From Streptomyces cinnabarinus (GTDB taxonomy: Bacteria; Actinomycetota; Actinomycetes; Streptomycetales; Streptomycetaceae), in the NCBI RefSeq assembly GCF_027270315.1, contig NZ_CP114413.1, positions 6,510,001 through 6,574,000 of the forward strand: a stretch of 64,000 bases of DNA. Reading direction: 5' to 3'. The notes under the pieces were generated by a model. It was not told where the DNA came from. It worked only from the letters and a program-made list of their open reading frames with translations, and made no database searches. Numbering within the stretch: position 1 is the first letter of the stretch; every line of letters starts with the position of its first letter. Positions 1-14,700 of this stretch are shown piece by piece. The translations under genes were made by a program, and so were the position numbers.

Positions 1-1002
1 TTCGCCGGCGCCCGCAAGCGGATCATCGTGGCGAGCTTCGCCAGCCACGTCCACCGCATCCAGCAGATCCTGGACGCGGCCCATGAGTACGGCCGCCGCG
101 TCGCCTTCGTGGGCCGCTCCATGGTCCGCAACATGGGGATCGCGCGGGACCTGGGCTATCTGAAGGTCCCGCCGGGCCTGGTGGTCGACGTCAAGACGCT
201 GGACGACCTCCCGGACAACGAGGTGGTCCTCGTCTGCACGGGTTCCCAGGGCGAGCCCATGGCGGCCCTGTCCCGCATGGCCAACCGGGACCACCAGATC
301 CGCATCGTCGACGGCGACACGGTGATCCTGGCGTCCTCGCTCATCCCCGGCAACGAGAACGCGGTCTACCGCGTGATCAACGGCCTGACCCGCTGGGGCG
401 CGAACGTCGTCCACAAGGGCAACGCCAAGGTCCACGTCTCCGGCCACGCGTCCGCGGGCGAGCTCCTGTACTTCTACAACATCTGCCGCCCCAAGAACCT
501 GATGCCGGTGCACGGCGAATGGCGCCACCTGCGCGCCAACGCCGAGCTGGGCGCCCTCACAGGTGTCCCGCACGACCGCATCGTCATCGCCGAGGACGGC
601 GTGGCCGTCGACCTCATCGAGGGCAAGGCCAAGATCTCCGGCAAGGTCCAGGCGGGTTACGTCTACGTCGACGGCCTCTCCGTCGGCGATGTCGGCGAGC
701 CGGCTCTGAAGGACCGCAAGATCCTCGGCGACGAGGGCATCATCTCGGTCTTCGTGGTCATGGACTCGTCCACCGGCAAGATCACGGGCGGCCCGCACAT
801 CCAGGCCCGCGGCTCCGGCATCGAGGACTCCGCCTTCGGGGACGTCATCCCGAAGATCACGGAGGTCCTGGAGCGGTCGGCCCAGGACGGCGTGGTGGAG
901 CCCCACCAGCTCCAGCAGCTCATCCGCCGCACGCTCGGCAAGTGGGTCTCCGACACCTATCGCCGCAGGCCGATGATCCTGCCGGTGGTGGTGGAGGTCT
1001 GA
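1..1002 (+). CDS. rnj: Ribonuclease J, C-terminal part (5' end outside window)
   Basis: The reading frame is open from the first base, so the gene enters the window from the left and about 333 C-terminal residues are visible. Visible landmarks are the beta-CASP and metallo-beta-lactamase closing segments: the HVSGHAS motif, the PVHGEWRHL metal/phosphate-binding histidine motif, and the small C-terminal domain ending in LPVVVEV. The family is a 5'-3' exonuclease/endonuclease for mRNA turnover and rRNA 5'-end processing in the cytoplasm; full proteins are about 560 residues. It is followed by a perfect hairpin terminator and then the rRNA operon in the same orientation. Confidence 0.95.
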   Translation, partial: FAGARKRIIVASFASHVHRIQQILDAAHEYGRRVAFVGRSMVRNMGIARDLGYLKVPPGLVVDVKTLDDLPDNEVVLVCTGSQGEPMAALSRMANRDHQIRIVDGDTVILASSLIPGNENAVYRVINGLTRWGANVVHKGNAKVHVSGHASAGELLYFYNICRPKNLMPVHGEWRHLRANAELGALTGVPHDRIVIAEDGVAVDLIEGKAKISGKVQAGYVYVDGLSVGDVGEPALKDRKILGDEGIISVFVVMDSSTGKITGGPHIQARGSGIEDSAFGDVIPKITEVLERSAQDGVVEPHQLQQLIRRTLGKWVSDTYRRRPMILPVVVEV

Positions 1003-1032
1003 CGGACCGTCGGTCCTCAGCCGCGTGAACCC

Positions 1033-1072
1033 GGAGCGGGGCGCCTCGATTTGCAACGGGGCGCCCCGCTCC
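1033..1072 (+). terminator. Intrinsic terminator after RNase J gene
   Basis: A perfect 13-bp stem (GGAGCGGGGCGCC at 1033-1045 with its complement at 1060-1072) encloses a 14-nt loop, 31 bases after the RNase J stop codon. There is no clear U-tract, which is usual for Streptomyces. It should separate rnj transcription from the rRNA operon. Confidence 0.75.
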
Positions 1073-1162
1073 AGTACGTTTACGGCTCCACCTCAACGGG
1101 CACCCGGCCGCTTCGTGCGCCGGAACAAGTCCCCGAAGGGGATGGAAAATCCGACTCGGAAC

Positions 1163-1259
1163 TTCTGATAAAGTCGGAACCGCCGGAAAGGGAAACGCGA
1201 GAGCGAGAACCTGGAAAGCACCGAGGAAATCGGATCGGAAAGATCTGATAGAGTCGGAA
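1163..1259 (+). promoter_or_regulatory. Duplicated rRNA operon promoter elements
   Basis: Two near-identical boxes, TTCTGATAAAGTCGGAA (1163-1179) and ATCTGATAGAGTCGGAA (1243-1259), lie exactly 80 bp apart. Each contains a TANNNT-type -10 hexamer (TAAAGT at 1169, TAGAGT at 1249) without a good -35. Streptomyces rrn operons are known to have several tandem promoters of this form, so these are two likely ones; others may lie between 1073 and 1497. The rest of 1260-1497 is the transcribed 16S leader with processing elements, such as the segment around 1340-1375. Confidence 0.6.
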
Positions 1260-1497
1260 ACGCAAGACCGAAGGGAAGCCCGGAGGAAAGCCCGAGAGGG
1301 TGAGTACAAAGGAAGCGACCGTTCCTTGAGAACTCAACAGCGTGCCAAAAATCAACGCCAGATATGTTGATACCCCGTCTCTCCCGTTCGGGAGGACGAG
1401 GTTCCTTTGAAATAACACAGCGAGGACGCTGTGAACGGTCGGATCATTCCTCCGACTGTTCCGCTCTCGTGGTGTCGTCCCGATTACGGGAAAACAT

Positions 1498-6458
<4,961 letters not shown>

Positions 6459-6549
6459 TCAGTTGCTCGCGTCCACTGTGTTGGTTCTGAAACCACGAAC
6501 AGCCCCACGTCCATGGATGTGGTGCGGCATTGTTCGACAGTTTCATAGT

Positions 6550-6668
6550 GTTTCGGTGGTCATAGCGTGAGGGAAACGCCCGGTTACATTCCGAACCCGG
6601 AAGCTAAGCCTCACAGCGCCGATGGTACTGCAGGGGGGACCCTGTGGGAGAGTAGGACGCCGCCGAAC
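6550..6668 (+). rRNA. rrf: 5S ribosomal RNA
   Basis: A 119-nt segment starts GTTTCGGTGGTCATAGCG and ends GCCGCCGAAC. Its two ends pair to form helix I, and CCGAACCCGGAAGCTAAG is present in the middle. It sits 91 bases after the 23S gene, completing the 16S-23S-5S order. Confidence 0.95.
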
Positions 6669-6678
6669 AAAACTTGAT

Positions 6679-6722
6679 AAGGGTCAGACCCGGAACTTCG
6701 GTTTCGGGTCTGACCCTTTTTT
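6679..6722 (+). terminator. rRNA operon terminator
   Basis: A perfect 14-bp stem (AAGGGTCAGACCCG with CGGGTCTGACCCTT) and a 12-nt loop containing CTTCGG are followed directly by a run of T. This is the strongest canonical intrinsic terminator in the window and lies 10 bases after 5S. Confidence 0.9.
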
Positions 6723-6768
6723 GCTGTCCGTCACCTCAAGTTCACGTTGCGGAACCAATATCCGAAGC

Positions 6769-7446
6769 ATGGGTACTGCTGCAATGCTCAGAGCCGCCGG
6801 CGTCGGCATCGGCGACGAGGTCGTCGTACCGGCCTTCGGGAACGCCGAGGTCGCCGAGGCCGTGGTCCTGGCGGGGGCGCTTCCGGTGTTCGCCGACATA
6901 GATCCGGTGACGTACTGCTTGGACGCGGCCGCCGTGGAGGCGGTCGTGACCCCGCGTACCGCGGCTGTCGTGGTCGTGCACCGCTTCGGGCGGTCCGCCG
7001 ATATCGCGCGGCTGCACTGGATCGGACAGCAGCACGGGCTGCTCGTACTGGAACAGGGCGAGTCCGAGGTGCCGTACGACGAGATTGCTCAGCGGCGGCA
7101 GCGGGCCGCCTATCTGGACTCGAAGTTGAAGGGTGTGTGGACGCCCGACGGGGGTGACGGGCACACCTACCAGCAGTACGTCGTGCGCGTGCCCGGGAAC
7201 GGGCGGCCCGACCGGGATGCCTTCGCTCGCGCCGTGCGGGCGCGGGGAGTTGACTGCAAGGTGCCGGTGAAGACGCCCGTGCACCGACTGCCGGAGTACC
7301 GGCGGTGTGTGTCGCTGCCGCAGACGGAGCGGGCCGCCGACGAGACGCTGACGCTTCCCGTCGACGCCGCGCTGACCAAGCGGGACATGCAGAGGATCGT
7401 CTCTGCCTGCAATGCCCTGGGCGGACTGCTCCAGCCTGCGGTCTGA
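6769..7446 (+). CDS. Degenerate DegT/DnrJ/EryC1-type aminotransferase relative
   Basis: The 225-residue protein resembles the sugar aminotransferase fold type I family, whose members are about 370-400 residues. The first part (GTAAMLRAAGVGIGDEVVVP, then PVFADIDPVTY) matches the region after the family N-terminus. The C-terminal part (YQQYVVRVPG, KTPVHRLPEYRR, LPVDAALTKRDMQRIV) matches the small domain. The whole middle with the PLP-binding lysine and its FS motif is missing: the frame runs from VVLEQ-like sequence straight to QRRQRAAYLDSKLKG. It therefore probably cannot act as a normal transaminase. ATG 6769 is the first plausible start. No promoter or ribosome site is evident right after the rRNA terminator. 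It could be a decaying gene or a repurposed PLP-fold protein; I remember a similar short gene at this place in other Streptomyces but cannot verify it. Confidence 0.65.
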   Translation: MGTAAMLRAAGVGIGDEVVVPAFGNAEVAEAVVLAGALPVFADIDPVTYCLDAAAVEAVVTPRTAAVVVVHRFGRSADIARLHWIGQQHGLLVLEQGESEVPYDEIAQRRQRAAYLDSKLKGVWTPDGGDGHTYQQYVVRVPGNGRPDRDAFARAVRARGVDCKVPVKTPVHRLPEYRRCVSLPQTERAADETLTLPVDAALTKRDMQRIVSACNALGGLLQPAV

Positions 7447-7455
7447 GCGCGCTCG

Positions 7456-8412
7456 CTAGGTGCGCTTCTTGGGGTGGGCGCGGAAGAACTCCCACATCAG
7501 GTCTGTGGCGTTGACGGTGGTGTCGGTGAACGCCATGTCGTTGTTGGAACCGCCGGGCCATGAGTGGAACATCTCGGACAGTCGATAGCTGACCACTTGG
7601 GAGCCGTCCGCGCATTGTGCCGTAGTTCGGGTGGTCTGTTTCTCCACCTTCTTGGGAGAGCCCCGCTCGCAGCGCAGGCGTTTCTCCCAGGCTTTGGTGC
7701 CGGCGTCGAATTCGTCGTAGTACTTGTCCAGTTCGCCGATGAACGTGATGACGGAGACCGGGGATTCGGGGACGTAGGTCTTGTCCTCCAGCGCGGATCC
7801 GATGTAGCCGCCGCTGACCGGGGCGATGGCGGCGAAGGTGTCGTGGAGTTCCACCGCGGCCTTGAAGGACATGTCGCCGCCGTTGGAGATGCCGGTCGCG
7901 TAGATGCGGTCCGGGTCGGCGTTCCACTTGTCGGTGAAGCGGTCGGTGATCGTGCGCAGGAAGCCGATGTCGTCCTCGGAGCCGCAGCAGATCAGGGCGT
8001 TGAAGCCCTCGTTGTAGCCGTTGGGGTAGACGACCAGGAAGTTCTCCTTGTCGGCCTTCGCGGTTAGGCCGGTGATCAGCTCCGCGTACTCGCCGGTGCC
8101 GGGGTAGGGGTGCATGGCGATCACCAGGGGGAGGCGCTTGTCCGGGGTGTAGCCGGGAGGGGCGTGCACCTTGTAGGAGCGGGGGGTGCCTTTCCAGTCG
8201 AGCTCGACCGACTGGTCGCCGGGGCGCGGGACTTCCTTCTGCGGCTTCGGTGACGGGCTGGGCTTCTCGGCGGCAGTGGAGCCTCGCGAGCCGGGTTTCG
8301 ACTCGGGTTCCGAGTCGGTGGAGCACGCTGTCAGGCAGAGGGCCGTGATCAGGGCCGCGGCGGTGAGTGGGCCGCGTAAGGATGTGATGCCTCGGGTCAG
8401 CATGCGCCGCAT
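7456..8412 (-). CDS. Secreted esterase lipoprotein, PHB depolymerase-like family
   Basis: The 318-residue protein has an Arg-containing N-region, a hydrophobic stretch and the lipobox LCLTACS, so it should be exported and lipid-anchored. A Ser/Pro/Lys-rich linker (about residues 30-60) precedes an alpha/beta-hydrolase domain. The nucleophile motif is GISNGG (Ser), an acidic residue lies in FIGELDKYYD, and the catalytic His is in MFHSWPGG. The segment LVIAMHPYPGTG gives the oxyanion region. This arrangement matches the LpqC/poly(3-hydroxyalkanoate) depolymerase-like or feruloyl esterase-like group; the substrate cannot be told from sequence. It converges on the DegT relative with 9 bases between stops. 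The start could be ATG 8412 or ATG 8403; neither has a good ribosome site. Confidence 0.82.
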   Translation of the reverse strand: MRRMLTRGITSLRGPLTAAALITALCLTACSTDSEPESKPGSRGSTAAEKPSPSPKPQKEVPRPGDQSVELDWKGTPRSYKVHAPPGYTPDKRLPLVIAMHPYPGTGEYAELITGLTAKADKENFLVVYPNGYNEGFNALICCGSEDDIGFLRTITDRFTDKWNADPDRIYATGISNGGDMSFKAAVELHDTFAAIAPVSGGYIGSALEDKTYVPESPVSVITFIGELDKYYDEFDAGTKAWEKRLRCERGSPKKVEKQTTRTTAQCADGSQVVSYRLSEMFHSWPGGSNNDMAFTDTTVNATDLMWEFFRAHPKKRT

Positions 8413-8452
8413 GGTGGCAGGAGGCGGCGGCCCGGTCCAGAGGAATGGGTGG

Positions 8453-8481
8453 TTCGAACCACGGGCGAATTCAGGGTATGA
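8453..8481 (+). promoter_or_regulatory. Candidate promoter of tRNA-Thr
   Basis: TTCGAA at 8453-8458 and TATGAT at 8476-8481 are separated by 17 bp, placing the transcription start near 8488, about 33 bases before the mature tRNA. The -10 fits the Streptomyces housekeeping consensus well; the -35 is weak. Confidence 0.5.
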
Positions 8482-8520
8482 TCTAACTCGTTGCCACGCG
8501 GGAGACCGCGAAGGGAACAG

Positions 8521-8593
8521 GCCCCTATAGCTCAGTCGGTAGAGCGTCTCCATGGTAAGGAGAAGGTCAACGGTTCGATTCCGTTTGGGGGCT
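8521..8593 (+). tRNA. tRNA-Thr (anticodon GGT)
   Basis: A full cloverleaf can be folded. The acceptor stem is GCCCCTA with TGGGGGC, the D arm is GCTC...GAGC, and the anticodon arm is TCTCC-ATGGTAA-GGAGA, giving anticodon GGT (reads ACC/ACT). The T arm is AACGG-TTCGATT-CCGTT, with T as discriminator base. The CCA end is encoded at 8594-8596. Confidence 0.96.
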
Positions 8594-8602
8594 CCACAGC
8601 AC

Positions 8603-8632
8603 AAGGCCCTCGCCCTTTCGGGCGGGGGCCTT
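8603..8632. terminator. Terminator between tRNA-Thr and convergent osaC
   Basis: AAGGCCCTCGCCC (8603-8615) pairs with GGGCGGGGGCCTT across a TTTC loop, with one G-T pair. On the + strand it is followed by TTC. It lies between the tRNA and the convergent stop of the OsaC-like gene, so it can serve both directions. Confidence 0.75.
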
Positions 8633-8654
8633 TCGCATGTCCGCCCTCTCGGGC

Positions 8655-11402
8655 TCAGTCCTTGTGGAGGCCGGGTACGCGCATCGCGAGGATCGCCATG
8701 TCGTCGGACGGGGCGTCCGAGGCGAAGCGCTCCACGGCGCGCATGATGCGGGCGGCGACCGCGCCGGCGGTCAGGCCCGTGCAGGTCGTCAGGACGTCGG
8801 TGAGGCCGTCGTCGCCGAGCATGCGGCTGCCCTCGCGGCGCTCGGTGACGCCGTCCGTGACGCACAGCAGGACGTCGCCGGGGTCGAGGGTGACGGTCTG
8901 CTCGTACAGCTCCAGGTCCTCCATGACGCCCAGCAACGGCTGGGGTTCGGCGGCCGGTTCGACGGTGCCGTCCTGGCGCAGGCGCAGCGGGAGGGGGTGG
9001 CCGGCGCAGACCACCTTCAACTCCGCGCTGCCGTCCTCCTGAGGGCGCAGCTCGCCGTAGAGGAGGGTCAGGAAGCGGCTGCGGGCGCCCTCGTCGAGGA
9101 TCGCGGAGTTGAGGCGCTCCAGGACCGCCGGGCCGCTGAGGCCCTCGCGTGCGAGGAGGCGCAGGGCGTGCCGGGCGAGGCCGGTGACCGCGGCCGCGTT
9201 CGGGCCGGTGCCGCAGACGTCGCCGATGGCGAAGCCGTAGGCGCCGTCACTGATCGGGAAGAGGTCGTAGAAGTCACCGCCGACCTCGTTGCCCTCGCCG
9301 GCCGCGCGGTAGATGACCTCGACCTCCACGCCGTCGATGACGGGGAGTTCGGGTGGCAGGAGGCTGCGCTGGAGGGACTGGCTGATGGCGGTGCGCTCGG
9401 AGTACAGCCGGGCGTTGTCGAGGGCCAGGGCGGCCCGGCGGGAGAGGTCCTCGGCCAGCTCCAGGATCTCCTGGCGGAAGTGCTCGTCCGTGGGCTTGCC
9501 GAGGGTGAGCATGCCGATGACGCGGTTGCGGGCCACCAGCGGCAGGACGACCGTCTCGCCGCCGACCGCGGACGCCGTGGCGAGGGTCGGGCCGATGCCG
9601 GAGCTGACGCGGGCGAGGGAGCCCAGGCCGAGGCTGCGCATGGAGGTGCGCAGGGCGGCCTCGTGGGCGGCCTGCGCGGGAGCGGACCAGATACGGGCGC
9701 CGGGGGTGGGGACGGGGTCGGGCGGGGCGATCTTGGAGAGCAACGACTTGATGCCGTCGATGAGTTCCTCGTCCTCGTGCAGGACGTAGGAGAGGTAGGG
9801 CTCGGAGGCCTGGTCGGCGATGGTGTAGACGGCGCACCAGGTGGCCAGGGTGGGAACCGTCATCTGGGCCATCAGGGCGAGGGTCTGGTCGCGGTCCAGG
9901 GTGCCGGCGAGCAGGTCGGAGGCCTCGACCAGGAAGCTCAGTGAGCCGCGGCGCAGTCGTTCCAGCTCGCCGAGGCGGGCCGACTCGACGGCCAGCGCGA
10001 TGCGGTCGGCGGCGAACTGCAGGCGCAGGGCCTCTTCGTTGGAGTATCTGCTCGGGGCCTCGGCGGCGACGCCGAGGGAGCCGGTGAGGCGGCCCTCGAC
10101 CTTCAGCGGGACGGTGACCACCGAGCGCATGCCGGTGCCGCTGAGGAGCGGGACGGCGCCGGGGACGGCGGTGAGGTCGTCGTGGACGGCGGGCATCCGG
10201 GCCGAGCCGTAGCGGCCGGGGCCGGCCTCGACGGGCACGCGCGCGAAGCGCTGGCGGGCGGAGGGCAGGCCGGTGGAGGCGCGGACCTCCAACTCCGTCT
10301 CGTCGTCGGTGGCCAGGAGCAGGAAGGCGGAGTCGCCGTCGAGCATGTCGCGGGCGCGCTCCACCGTGCGCTGGAGGAGGCCGTCGAGGTCGTCCGGGGC
10401 CGGGGAGCCGATGAACACCTCGAAGGGGTCGGTGCTCTGGCCCTCGCCGGAGCCGCCGGCGTCGGAGGTCAGGATGCGCAACGGCGTCTGGAGGACCGCG
10501 CGTTCGTGGTCCCGGACGAGGAGGCAGACCGTGGACGGCTCGCCGCCGGTGTCGCGGACCCGGAGGTGGGAGGCGTACACCGGGGTGACCCGGCCGTTGG
10601 CGTCGCGGATGCCGTAACTGCCCTCCCAGCGGGAGAGTTGGAGGGCCTCCGCGATGCCGGTGCTGGTGCCCGGGGTGTGCGGCCAGGCGGCGAGGTCGGT
10701 GAGGGGCTTGCCGGTGACCTGCTCGGCGGCGTAGCCGAAGAGTTCCTCGGCGTCCTCGTTCCACGCGGAGATGGAGCCGGTGCGGTCGATCTGGACGACG
10801 GCGACGCGGACGCGGCCGTCGGCCAGCGGGAGGAGGTCGGCGGGGAGCGAGGGACCCGCGGCGCGGGTGCCCACCGGGCGCTCGGGGAGGTCGAGTCGGA
10901 ACCAGACCTGCTTGTGGGTGGGCGTGTAGTCGACGCCCCAGCGGTTGGCCAGCGCTCGGCACAGCTGGAGGCCGCGGCCGCCCTCGCGTTCGGGGCTGCC
11001 CATGTCGTCAGCCACCCCCTGGAGCGGGATGTCGCGCTCCGGGTAGCGGTCGGCGACCTCGATGCGGACGCCGTCGTCGGTGCGCAGGCACAGGACGTCG
11101 GCCGAAGTGCCCGCGTGCACCACGGCGTTGGTCACCAGTTCGCTGGTGAGGACCACGGCGTCGTCGAGGATGTCGGCGAAGCCCCAGCCCTGGAGGGTGT
11201 CGCGGACGAAGGAGCGGGCGCTCGCGACCGAGCGCCCGACGGGCTCGAAGCTGGCGGCCGCGCGCGCGGTGATCACAGAACTCCTCGACCGGTTGTCGCT
11301 GTGCAGGGCTCCCTGGCCGACCGGCTCCTGCCGCTGGTGCGGCAGGCCGTCCGTCGGCCGGGGGTCCGAGGGCTGCTCCCCCGGGATCAGTCCGGTGGTC
11401 AT
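8655..11402 (-). CDS. osaC: OsaC-type multidomain regulator (anti-sigma kinase, PAS, GAF, PP2C phosphatase)
   Basis: The protein has 915 residues. Domains in order: an RsbW-like HATPase at about 45-175 (N-box ELVTNAVVHA, GRGLQL glycine motif); a PAS domain at about 195-310 (SAWNEDAEELFGYAAEQVTG); two GAF-like regions at about 330-500 and 510-680; and a SpoIIE/PP2C phosphatase at about 690-912 (GGDFYDLFPISD, AIGDVCGTG, DDMAIL metal-binding aspartates). In S. coelicolor, OsaC is reported to adjust SigB activity after osmotic stress, by kinase-type binding of the sigma factor; I rely on memory for this. The gene diverges from osaA, supporting the assignment. Start ATG 11402 is preceded by GGAGGGG about 11 bases upstream. 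Confidence 0.88.
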   Translation of the reverse strand: MTTGLIPGEQPSDPRPTDGLPHQRQEPVGQGALHSDNRSRSSVITARAAASFEPVGRSVASARSFVRDTLQGWGFADILDDAVVLTSELVTNAVVHAGTSADVLCLRTDDGVRIEVADRYPERDIPLQGVADDMGSPEREGGRGLQLCRALANRWGVDYTPTHKQVWFRLDLPERPVGTRAAGPSLPADLLPLADGRVRVAVVQIDRTGSISAWNEDAEELFGYAAEQVTGKPLTDLAAWPHTPGTSTGIAEALQLSRWEGSYGIRDANGRVTPVYASHLRVRDTGGEPSTVCLLVRDHERAVLQTPLRILTSDAGGSGEGQSTDPFEVFIGSPAPDDLDGLLQRTVERARDMLDGDSAFLLLATDDETELEVRASTGLPSARQRFARVPVEAGPGRYGSARMPAVHDDLTAVPGAVPLLSGTGMRSVVTVPLKVEGRLTGSLGVAAEAPSRYSNEEALRLQFAADRIALAVESARLGELERLRRGSLSFLVEASDLLAGTLDRDQTLALMAQMTVPTLATWCAVYTIADQASEPYLSYVLHEDEELIDGIKSLLSKIAPPDPVPTPGARIWSAPAQAAHEAALRTSMRSLGLGSLARVSSGIGPTLATASAVGGETVVLPLVARNRVIGMLTLGKPTDEHFRQEILELAEDLSRRAALALDNARLYSERTAISQSLQRSLLPPELPVIDGVEVEVIYRAAGEGNEVGGDFYDLFPISDGAYGFAIGDVCGTGPNAAAVTGLARHALRLLAREGLSGPAVLERLNSAILDEGARSRFLTLLYGELRPQEDGSAELKVVCAGHPLPLRLRQDGTVEPAAEPQPLLGVMEDLELYEQTVTLDPGDVLLCVTDGVTERREGSRMLGDDGLTDVLTTCTGLTAGAVAARIMRAVERFASDAPSDDMAILAMRVPGLHKD

Positions 11403-11779
11403 GTTGCGGCCGCCCCTCCGATGCCCGCTCGTTTCCGTGCCACCGCCCTAGCCGGACGGACCGGTGCGGCTGGACAGCCGCATGCAAGGTTACTTACCTT
11501 CGCCGTCCACGCGGATGCCGGTCTGCAGTGTTTCCGCCCGGAGGGTGTGCGGACGGTGTGTGAAGCTGCCGAACTGTTATGGCCGGGTTCGGCGGGGGTG
11601 AAACACTGGGCAAGCTTCTTGTGAAGGTCCTGGCAGGCTGGGTGTCTTCCGCGTAAGGCGGGCAGCAGCCCGTGATGCGGCCTGGTGGTATCCGGCAGGA
11701 TTACGCAGCAGTAACCGGTGCGCCCAACCGGCGCGCCGGGAGTACGGCAGTGAAGGTCGACCCCTGCGGGAGGGACACA
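11403..11779. promoter_or_regulatory. Divergent osaC/osaA intergenic region with dyads
   Basis: The 377 bases between the two divergent starts contain no convincing gene. Visible structure: an interrupted dyad AAGGTTACTTACCTT at 11486-11500, and a pair of arms GCCGAAC and GTTCGGC (11568-11593) separated by 12 bases. Either may be an operator or part of a promoter. I cannot place -35/-10 boxes with confidence. Confidence 0.4.
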
Positions 11780-14700
11780 GTGGAGTCTGGCGCAGCGACG
11801 CGGGGCACGAAGACGCGCGCGAAAGGCGGACAGTCCCTGATGAACCAGCGCAAGCCGCGTGGCGGGACCACCGCGGTGGACACGGCTTCCCTGAACCGGC
11901 TGCTGGCGGCCCTCGTCTCGATGCGGGACGGGAACTTCCGCAAGCGGCTGACGGTCTCCGGCGACGGCGTGATGTCCGAGATCGCGGCCGTGTTCAACGA
12001 GGTGGCCGACCGGAATCTGCATCTGACCGGTGAGCTGTCCCGGGTGCGGCGCATGGTGGGCCGCGAGGGCAAGCTCACGGAACGGCTGGAAACAGGCGCC
12101 TGTGAGGGCTCCTGGGCGGCCGCGATCGACGCCTCCAACGCCCTGGTGGACGATCTCGTACGGCCCGTGTCCGAGGTCGGCCGGGTGCTCTCCGCGGTCG
12201 CGGAGGGTGATCTGTCGCCGCGCATGGAGCTGCGGACGCAGGCCCCGGACGGCACCGGGCATCCGCTGCGCGGGGAGTTCCTGAAGGTCGGCCGTACCGT
12301 CAACAATCTGGTCGACCAGCTGTCCACGTTCACCGACGAGGTCACCCGGGTGGCCAGTGAGGTGGGCACCGAGGGCAAGCTGGGCGGTCAGGCACGCGTG
12401 CGTGGCATGTCGGGTTCGTGGAAGGACCTCACGGACTCCGTCAACACGATGGCGTACCGGCTGACCGCGCAGGTCCGCGACATCGCGCTGGTGACCACCG
12501 CGGTCGCCAAGGGCGATCTGTCGCGGAAGGTCACGGTTCATGTGGCCGGCGAGATGCTGGAGCTGAAGAACACCGTCAACACGATGGTGGACCAGCTGTC
12601 GTCGTTCTCCTCCGAGGTGACCCGGGTCGCGCGCGAGGTGGGCACCGAGGGCGAGCTCGGCGGGCAGGCGCAGGTGCCGGGTGTGGCGGGCGTGTGGAAG
12701 GACCTCACCGATTCGGTGAACCTCATGGCCGGCAACCTCACCGCCCAGGTGCGCGGGATCTCCCAGGTGACCACCGCGGTCGCCAACGGTGATCTGTCGC
12801 AGAAGGTGACCGTGTCGGCGCGCGGTGAGGTCGCGCAGCTCGCGGACACCATCAACCAGATGACCGAGACGCTGCGGATCTTCGCCGACGAGGTCACGCG
12901 CGTGGCCAACGAGGTCGGCGCCGAGGGGCAGCTGGGTGGCCAGGCCAATGTGCCGGGTGCGGCGGGGACGTGGAAGGACCTGACGGACTCCGTCAACACG
13001 GTCTTCCGGAACCTGACGATCCAGGTGCGGGACATCGCCGCGGTGACGACGGCCGTGGCCAACGGTGACCTCTCGCAGAAGGTCACCGTGGATGTGGCCG
13101 GCGAGATGCTGGAGCTGAAGAACACCGTCAACGGCATGGTCGACCAGCTGTCGTCCTTCGGTTCCGAGGTCACGCGCGTGGCGCGCGAGGTCGGTGTCGA
13201 GGGTGAGCTGGGCGGGCAGGCGCAGGTACCGGGGGCGGCGGGGACGTGGAAGGACCTGACGGACTCCGTCAACACCGCGTTCCGCAACCTCACCGGGCAG
13301 GTCCGCAACATCGCGCAGGTGACGACGGCCGTGGCCAACGGTGACCTGTCGCAGAAGGTCACCGTGGACGTCTCCGGCGAGATGCTCCAGCTGAAGAACA
13401 CCGTGAACACGATGGTGGACCAGCTCTCGGCCTTCGCCGACCAGGTGACGCGGATGGCCCGGGACGTGGGCACGGAGGGGCGCCTGGGCGGTCAGGCGGT
13501 CGTACCGGGGGTGTCCGGCACCTGGAAGGAGCTGACCGACTCCGTCAACTTCATGGGTGGCAACCTCACCTCGCAGGTGCGGCAGATCGCCCAGGTGACC
13601 ACCGCGGTGGCGCGCGGCGATCTCTCCCAGAAGATCGACGTCGACGCGCGGGGCGAGATCCTGGAGCTGAAGAACACCATCAACACGATGGTCGACCAGC
13701 TCTCCGGCTTCGCCGAGCAGGTGACCCGGGTGGCCCGTGAGGTGGGCACCGAGGGGCGGCTCGGCGGGCAGGCGCAGGTGCCCGGTGTGGCCGGTGTGTG
13801 GCGGGACCTGACCGACTCCGTGAACGGCATGGCCGGCAACCTCACCGCGCAGGTGCGCGGGATCTCGCAGGTCGCCACCGCGGTGGCCCGGGGCGACCTG
13901 TCCCAGAAGATCACCGTGGACGCGCGCGGGGAGATCCTGGAGCTGAAGAACACCCTGAACACGATGGTCGACCAGCTGTCCTCCTTCGCGGAGGAGGTCA
14001 CCAGGGTGGCCCGTGAGGTGGGTACGGAGGGACAGCTCGGCGGGCAGGCCGAGGTGCAGGGGGTCTCCGGCACCTGGAAGGACCTCACGCAGTCCGTGAA
14101 CTTCATGGCGAACAACCTGACCATTCAGGTGCGCAACATCGCCGAGGTCACCACCGCAGTCGCCAAGGGCGACCTGTCGAAGAAGATCACCGTCGACGCC
14201 AAGGGCGAGATCCTCGAACTCGTCACCACCGTCAACACGATGGTGGACCAACTGTCCTCGTTCGCCGAACAGGTGACCCGGGTGGCCCGTGAGGTGGGCA
14301 CCGAGGGCATCCTGGGCGGCCAGGCGCATGTTCCCGGTGTGGTCGGCATCTGGAAGGACCTCAGCGACAACGTCAACCTGATGGCCAAGAACCTGACCAT
14401 GCAGGTGCGGAACATCTCCCAGGTCGCGGCGGCCGTCGCCAACGGTGACCTGACCCGGACGGTGACGATCGAGGCGCGCGGCGAGGTCGCGCAGCTCGCG
14501 GACACCTTCAACACCATGGTGAAGACGCTGAGTTCGTTCGCCGACCAGGTCACCAAGGTGGCCCGTGAGGTGGGCACGGACGGCATCCTGGGCGGCCAGG
14601 CGCGGGTGCCCGGTGTGGCCGGTACCTGGAAGGACCTCACCGAGTCGGTGAACCAGATGGCGTCCAACCTGACCGGTCAAGTGCGCAACATCGCCATGGT

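Noticed and set aside
11486..11500. Resemblance to a Streptomyces iron box
   Set aside because: The AGGTTA/TACCT halves are two bases too close for the usual 19-bp DmdR box, and the flanking T/A positions are missing.
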